From positions 1-42,200 of the forward strand of contig NZ_JBDKXB010000028.1 in assembly GCF_041197575.1 (NCBI RefSeq): a stretch of DNA of 42,200 nucleotides, in the 5' to 3' direction. The notes beneath the pieces were generated by a model. It was given only the letters and a program-made list of their open reading frames with translations, ran no database searches and was not told the origin of the DNA. The translations under genes were made by a program, and so were the position numbers. The stretch is from Thioalkalicoccus limnaeus (lineage in GTDB: Bacteria; Pseudomonadota; Gammaproteobacteria; Chromatiales; Chromatiaceae). Numbering within the stretch: position 1 is the stretch's first letter; each line of letters begins with the position of its first letter. Positions 38,438 to 42,200 of this stretch are shown in pieces.

Positions 38438-41367
38438 CCACGGGCGGCGCATCCGACCCGTTCCTTCCAAGGCTGTTGGAGGCGATCCGCCGGGCAAACC
38501 GCATCGACCTTGCGGTCGCCTTCATCAAGATCAGCGGCCTCGATTTGATCTATCCGGCGCTGATCGATGCGGTCGAGACCCGCGATGCCGAACTCCGCGT
38601 GTTGACCAGCGACTATCTCGACGTGACCGATCCGAATGCGTTGCGGCGCCTGATGCTGCTGTCCGAGCGGGGCGCGAGTATCCGCGTCTTTCAGAGCGAG
38701 CGGCAGAGCTTCCACCTCAAGGCTTACATCTGCGTGCAGAACCGTGAAAGCGAGACGCTCTGGGGCACGGCCTTCGTCGGGTCCAGCAATATCAGTCGGA
38801 CGGCGCTGACGGACGGGCTGGAGTGGAACCTGCGGGTCGAGCAGACGGATGACGTCGAATCTGCAGAAGGCCGACGCTTTCGCGAGATTCGGGAACAATT
38901 CGAGGCGATATTCTCGCATCCGCAGGTCAGCTGCCTCGACCACGAATGGATCGAGCAGTACGAACAGCGAAGGCGCCTAGTACAGAATCTTCCCGTCGCT
39001 GCGGGCTGTGACGAGCCCGAGGAGCCTGTTCCGCAGCCGTCCCTGGTCCAGCAGGAGGCTTTGGCCGCGCTTGCCGCCAGTCGTGCGGCGGGATACAAGC
39101 GCGGGTTGGTCGTCATGGCTACGGGGCTCGGCAAGACTTACCTTGCCGCATTCGACAGTCGGGCTGTGCAGGCCAAGCGCGTGTTGTTCGTCGCCCATCG
39201 TGAAGAGATCCTGCTGCAGGCCGAGGCGAGCTTTCAGCGGGTGCATGCGGGCGCACGGGTTGGCCGCTACACCGGCACCTCAAAACAGACGAATGTCGAT
39301 CTGCTGTTCGCCTCGGTGCAGACCCTGGGGAAGGCACAACACCTCGAGCGTTTCGCTGCCGATCACTTCGACTATGTCGTCGTGGACGAATTTCACCATG
39401 CAGCGGCCCCGACGTACCGAGAGCTAATCAGGCATCTGCGCCCCTCCTTCTTGCTTGGGCTCACGGCCACGCCGGAACGCACGGACCAATCGGACATCCT
39501 CAGTCTGTGCGACGACAACTTGGTTTACAGCCGGCACCTGTTCGACGGCATCGAACTCGGCGCATTGAGCCCGTTTCATTATCACGGCATTTACGACGAG
39601 ACGGTCGATTACCGTGAGATCCCTTGGCGCAACGGTCGCTTCGACCCCCAAGCCCTGGAGCACAAGCTGGCCACGGAGGGTCGAGCCAAACACGCGTTGC
39701 GTTACTGGTCCGAGCGTGCCCGCCAGCGCACGCTCGCGTTTTGCATATCCCGGTCGCACGCAGACTTCATGGCGGAGCGCTTTCGCCGCCAGGGCGTCCG
39801 CGCCGAGGCCGTCTACCGTGGATCGGCACTCGAACGCAGCGCGGCCCTGGAACAGCTCGAGCAGGGCCGCCTCCAGGTGATCTTTTCGGTCGACCTGTTC
39901 AACGAGGGTATCGACCTCCCCGCCATCGACACCGTCATGATGCTGCGTCCGACCGAATCAAAAGTGTTGTTCCTTCAGCAACTCGGCCGCGGTCTCCGGC
40001 GTCATCCGGACAAGGAAGCCTTGGTGGTGCTCGATTTCGTCGGCAATCACCAGGGATTCCTCAACAAGCCCCAGGCACTGTTCGGGGTCGGTAGCAGCTA
40101 CGCTGAACTGGCGGATTTCGGTCGTGATGTCCGCGACGGTCGGCTCGAGCTGCCGCGGGGCTGTTTCGCCAACTACGACCTCGCGATCATCGAATTCCTG
40201 ATCCGACTTCAAGGCCAGGGGCCGGCAACCGACTACCAAGCACTGCGCGCCTCGCTGGGCCGGCGTCCGACGCTGGTGGAGTTCTACCGCAGCGGATCGA
40301 GTCTTCAAGCGCTTCGCCGTCAGCACGGACAATGGTGGGCGCTGGTTGCCGACCAAGGCGATCTATCGCCCGACGAGCGCGCCAGCTTGGAACAGCACGG
40401 CGACTTTTTCCGCGAGGTGGAAACCACGAGCATGACGAAATGCTTCAAGGCCATCGTCCTGGAGTCACTGCTCGACCTCGACGGCTTTCGCCGGCCGCCG
40501 ACCATCGAAGATTTGGGCAGCCAAGCGCTGGAGGTCTTCCGGCGTCGGCGTCGTTTCATCGTCGACATTCGTGAGGATCTGCGCCAGATCGACGACGTCG
40601 AGCCCGCCAAGTGGCTCAGCTACTGGAAAGGCAATCCGATCAAGGCCTGGATCGGCGGAAATCGACGTGACGACGCCACGCGCTGGTTCAAGCTCGATCG
40701 AGGTCGCTTCGCGGCCGCGTTCTCCGTGGCGGAGGACGAGTTGGCCACCTTCCATGCAATGGTTCATGAACTGGTTGGCTACAGGCTTGCCGCCTACGAG
40801 CCTCGCCTGCCCGAGACGGCGCCCGCAGATCCCGCTCCCACGAAGCGGGAGCGCGCCACGGTGTTGCCTTTCGCGAAACCATCAGCCCATCGAAAAGACG
40901 AGGACATCGCCGACACCGACGGGACCGAAGTACCCTACTTCCCAGACCTGCGCATTGCTTGTGGGCATTTCCGCAGCGGCAAGACCGATGTGGAAACCAT
41001 CTATCGGGTCCCGGCGGGCCACGGCACCATCGACCCACGCCGCCACTTCGTTGCGCGGGCCACCGGTCATTCTATGAACGGTGGCAAGCACCCCGTGCGC
41101 GACGGCGACTATCTGTTGCTCGAACTCGTCGATCCAGCCAACGCCGGCTCGATAACCGGCAGCGTCGTGGCGATCGAGCGACAAGACGTTTCCGGTGCGG
41201 ATCAATACGTTCTGCGTTTGGTGACGAAAAACCGGGATGGCCGCTACCTACTCAAAGCAGCTCACCCGGACTATCCCGACTTCGAAGCCAATGATGAGAT
41301 GCGACCCTTGGCTCGATTGCGCGCCGTCTGGGCTGGTAACGAGGAAGGATCGCTCGGACCAGAGTGA
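38422..41367 (+). CDS. PLD nuclease - SF2 helicase - DUF3427 - LexA/S24-like fusion protein
   Basis: 981-residue multidomain protein. Residues 1-175 are a phospholipase-D-type nuclease domain with H98-x-K100 (FHLKAYIC) and GSSN (120-123). Residues 205-560 are an SF2 helicase with ATGLGKT (233-239), DEFHH (322-326), LTATP (about 347-351) and QLGRGLRR (motif VI). A DUF3427-type helical region follows (about 560-810). Residues about 840-975 resemble a LexA/S24 peptidase: the catalytic Ser is S884 (ATGHSMNGG) followed by RDGDYLLLE, but the position of the LexA Lys is L931 (YVLRLV). It is translationally coupled to the upstream methyltransferase. The combination suggests DNA repair or defence; no function is shown by the sequence alone. 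Confidence 0.88.
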   Translation: MGQFLTTGGASDPFLPRLLEAIRRANRIDLAVAFIKISGLDLIYPALIDAVETRDAELRVLTSDYLDVTDPNALRRLMLLSERGASIRVFQSERQSFHLKAYICVQNRESETLWGTAFVGSSNISRTALTDGLEWNLRVEQTDDVESAEGRRFREIREQFEAIFSHPQVSCLDHEWIEQYEQRRRLVQNLPVAAGCDEPEEPVPQPSLVQQEALAALAASRAAGYKRGLVVMATGLGKTYLAAFDSRAVQAKRVLFVAHREEILLQAEASFQRVHAGARVGRYTGTSKQTNVDLLFASVQTLGKAQHLERFAADHFDYVVVDEFHHAAAPTYRELIRHLRPSFLLGLTATPERTDQSDILSLCDDNLVYSRHLFDGIELGALSPFHYHGIYDETVDYREIPWRNGRFDPQALEHKLATEGRAKHALRYWSERARQRTLAFCISRSHADFMAERFRRQGVRAEAVYRGSALERSAALEQLEQGRLQVIFSVDLFNEGIDLPAIDTVMMLRPTESKVLFLQQLGRGLRRHPDKEALVVLDFVGNHQGFLNKPQALFGVGSSYAELADFGRDVRDGRLELPRGCFANYDLAIIEFLIRLQGQGPATDYQALRASLGRRPTLVEFYRSGSSLQALRRQHGQWWALVADQGDLSPDERASLEQHGDFFREVETTSMTKCFKAIVLESLLDLDGFRRPPTIEDLGSQALEVFRRRRRFIVDIREDLRQIDDVEPAKWLSYWKGNPIKAWIGGNRRDDATRWFKLDRGRFAAAFSVAEDELATFHAMVHELVGYRLAAYEPRLPETAPADPAPTKRERATVLPFAKPSAHRKDEDIADTDGTEVPYFPDLRIACGHFRSGKTDVETIYRVPAGHGTIDPRRHFVARATGHSMNGGKHPVRDGDYLLLELVDPANAGSITGSVVAIERQDVSGADQYVLRLVTKNRDGRYLLKAAHPDYPDFEANDEMRPLARLRAVWAGNEEGSLGPE

Positions 41368-41387
41368 CCGCTTGCCCAGCGGGACGA

Positions 41388-41546
41388 TCAAGACGCCCGA
41401 TTGGCGCTTCGACGCGGCCGCCGCCCAGATCGACACCGTCGATCAGTGGATCGCGGCGGTCGGTCAACGTGCTGGCAATCGAAACCTTTTGCGGCGAGGA
41501 ACCGCGCCAAAGCCAGACGTAACTGGTTATCCACCAGCCACTTCAT
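41388..41546 (-). pseudogene. DUF5615-like PIN toxin, truncated
   Basis: The frame beginning at ATG 41546 overlaps the DUF433 stop in ATGA fashion, exactly where the partner toxin gene is expected. Its first 27 residues (MKWLVDNQLRLALARFLA, then AKGFDCQHV) look like the N-terminus of a DUF5615/PIN-like toxin, with the conserved D in VDNQL. From about base 41466 the sequence changes to Arg-rich filler and stops after 52 codons, where a complete toxin has about 110. I read it as a toxin destroyed by a rearrangement. Confidence 0.65.
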
Positions 41547-41767
41547 GCCGCGATCAGGATGGCGTGATCGGTCTGGATGGCTGCATAATCGAGGGCGGCA
41601 AGGATGTCTTTCTCTTCGAGCAAAGGATAATCCTCGAGAATTTCAGCATGGGAAGCACCGGCACCTAGCAGGCTCAGAGTATCGCTGACGCGGTAGCCTC
41701 GGATACAGGGACGCCCCCCGCATTTGCCGGGCTCCAGGGTGATGCGTTCAAGCCTCTTCTGGTCCAT
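41543..41767 (-). CDS. DUF433 antitoxin-like protein
   Basis: 74-residue small protein of the DUF433 family, usually the antitoxin partner of a DUF5615 PIN-like toxin. Motif features: ITLEPGKCGGRPCIRGYRV, followed by a helix-turn-helix-like LSLLGAGASHAEILEDYPLLEEKDILAALDYA. The ATG has GGAG six bases upstream. Its partner is truncated (41388-41546), so this may be an orphan antitoxin that is kept for DNA binding or is decaying. It lies convergent to the helicase gene. Confidence 0.9.
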   Translation of the reverse strand: MDQKRLERITLEPGKCGGRPCIRGYRVSDTLSLLGAGASHAEILEDYPLLEEKDILAALDYAAIQTDHAILIAA

Positions 41768-42200
41768 GATTTAGCTCCGGTGGATTGAAACAACGCCCGG
41801 AATGTAGAACATTTTCCCCGCGCCCTCCGGGCCGTGGCATCGTTCGGAGATGGAAAAGACGTTCGCCACGAATACCCAACTCGTCTCGGGCGCGATGGCG
41901 GGCCGACGCCGTCTCTTCCGAAGCTTCATCGCCTTGCGCGACTCGCCCTTGACGCTCCTCCTGCCGTTAGCAAGGACACCAGCGTCGTTCCGCAGTCTCG
42001 GGGCGAACTGGGTGCCGCTTACATATACGTGGTACGTCCCTTATTCCCGCCGTCCCCTATTCCCGCACGGCTTCGCCACCATCGCCCGTGGGCGCGCGAG
42101 CCGTGCGCGCATCTTAATCGAGCATTCGGAACCCGCTTGCAAGCGCCACCCGGTGGTGACCTGGTCTAATAGCAACGGACACCTCGGTTAAGTAACAATT
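41768..42200. other. Noncoding or degraded terminal stretch
   Basis: About 430 bp with open frames on the plus strand (for example 41850-42191) whose composition does not look like protein. I found no ribosome-binding site or family motif that would support a gene. The stretch contains a short tandem repeat described separately and a lower GC tail. It could be a remnant of a mobile element or the upstream region of a gene beyond the window. Confidence 0.4.
42036..42067. repeat. Two 16-bp tandem near-copies
   Basis: Two adjacent 16-bp units, GTCCCTTATTCCCGCC (42036-42051) and GTCCCCTATTCCCGCA (42052-42067), differ at two positions. They follow ACGTGGTACGTCCC, a motif I associate with dispersed repeats or transposon ends in some gammaproteobacteria, though I cannot confirm this here. 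Confidence 0.45.

Noticed and set aside
38422..41367. Type I or III restriction subunit (HsdR or Res)
   Set aside because: The SF2 helicase core is similar, but the nuclease is PLD-type at the N-terminus, the C-terminus is S24-like and no specificity subunit or DNA methylase with DPPY/NPPF motif is next to it.
41850..42191. A 113-codon plus-strand frame at the window end
   Set aside because: No ribosome-binding site, no motif, and it runs over the tandem repeat.

Overview
The window looks like chromosomal DNA of a GC-rich gammaproteobacterium, most likely a purple sulfur bacterium (Chromatiaceae) or a close autotrophic relative. The grounds are a class I phosphoribulokinase (Calvin cycle), a hupSLCD uptake [NiFe]-hydrogenase operon with a separate hypF, a conserved miaB-phoH-ybeY-corC block, and an iron-storage cluster with two bacterioferritins. 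This assignment is inferred from gene content; no rRNA or photosystem gene is present.

Layout. 1-3.2 kb (minus): a glycerate 2-kinase cut by the window edge and a fused double-ATPase of a peptide-type ABC transporter. 3.3-3.9 kb: a GNAT acetyltransferase. 4.06-10.97 kb (plus): nine tightly overlapping genes for an Mrp/Mnh-type cation/proton antiporter. It has no intact MrpA: the C-terminal MrpA modules are encoded separately and there are three antiporter-like subunits in a row. 10.9-14.45 kb (minus): ATP-grasp enzyme, degenerate metallophosphoesterase and sodium:solute symporter, an unfamiliar three-gene set. 14.86-19.3 kb (minus): hupD, hupC, hupL and hupS (transcribed S-L-C-D), with a hairpin between hupL and hupC. 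19.6-21.4 kb: an RpfC-like hybrid histidine kinase, divergent from prk (21.8-22.7 kb). 22.8-26.6 kb (minus): corC, ybeY, phoH and miaB, transcribed from miaB.

26.6-33 kb is an iron/copper region: hemP behind a Fur-box promoter, copA, two bacterioferritin genes with complementary active-site losses, bfd behind a near-consensus sigma-70 promoter covered by a Fur-like box, then two small ORFs and a DUF2325 protein with Cys/His motifs. 33.1-37.1 kb (minus): tcdA, hypF and a CPBP-family membrane protease, joined by 4-nt overlaps.

37.5-42.2 kb is an accessory region: a decayed cysteine desulfurase, a SAM methyltransferase overlapping a large PLD-nuclease/SF2-helicase/DUF3427/LexA-like fusion protein, a DUF433 antitoxin with a truncated toxin partner, and repeat-rich noncoding sequence. 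This module is the best candidate for an under-described system, plausibly DNA repair or anti-phage defence. Other points for a second look are the split Mrp complex with one subunit lacking the TM5 glutamate, the alpha/beta-type bacterioferritin pair, and the symporter/phosphoesterase/ATP-grasp cluster.
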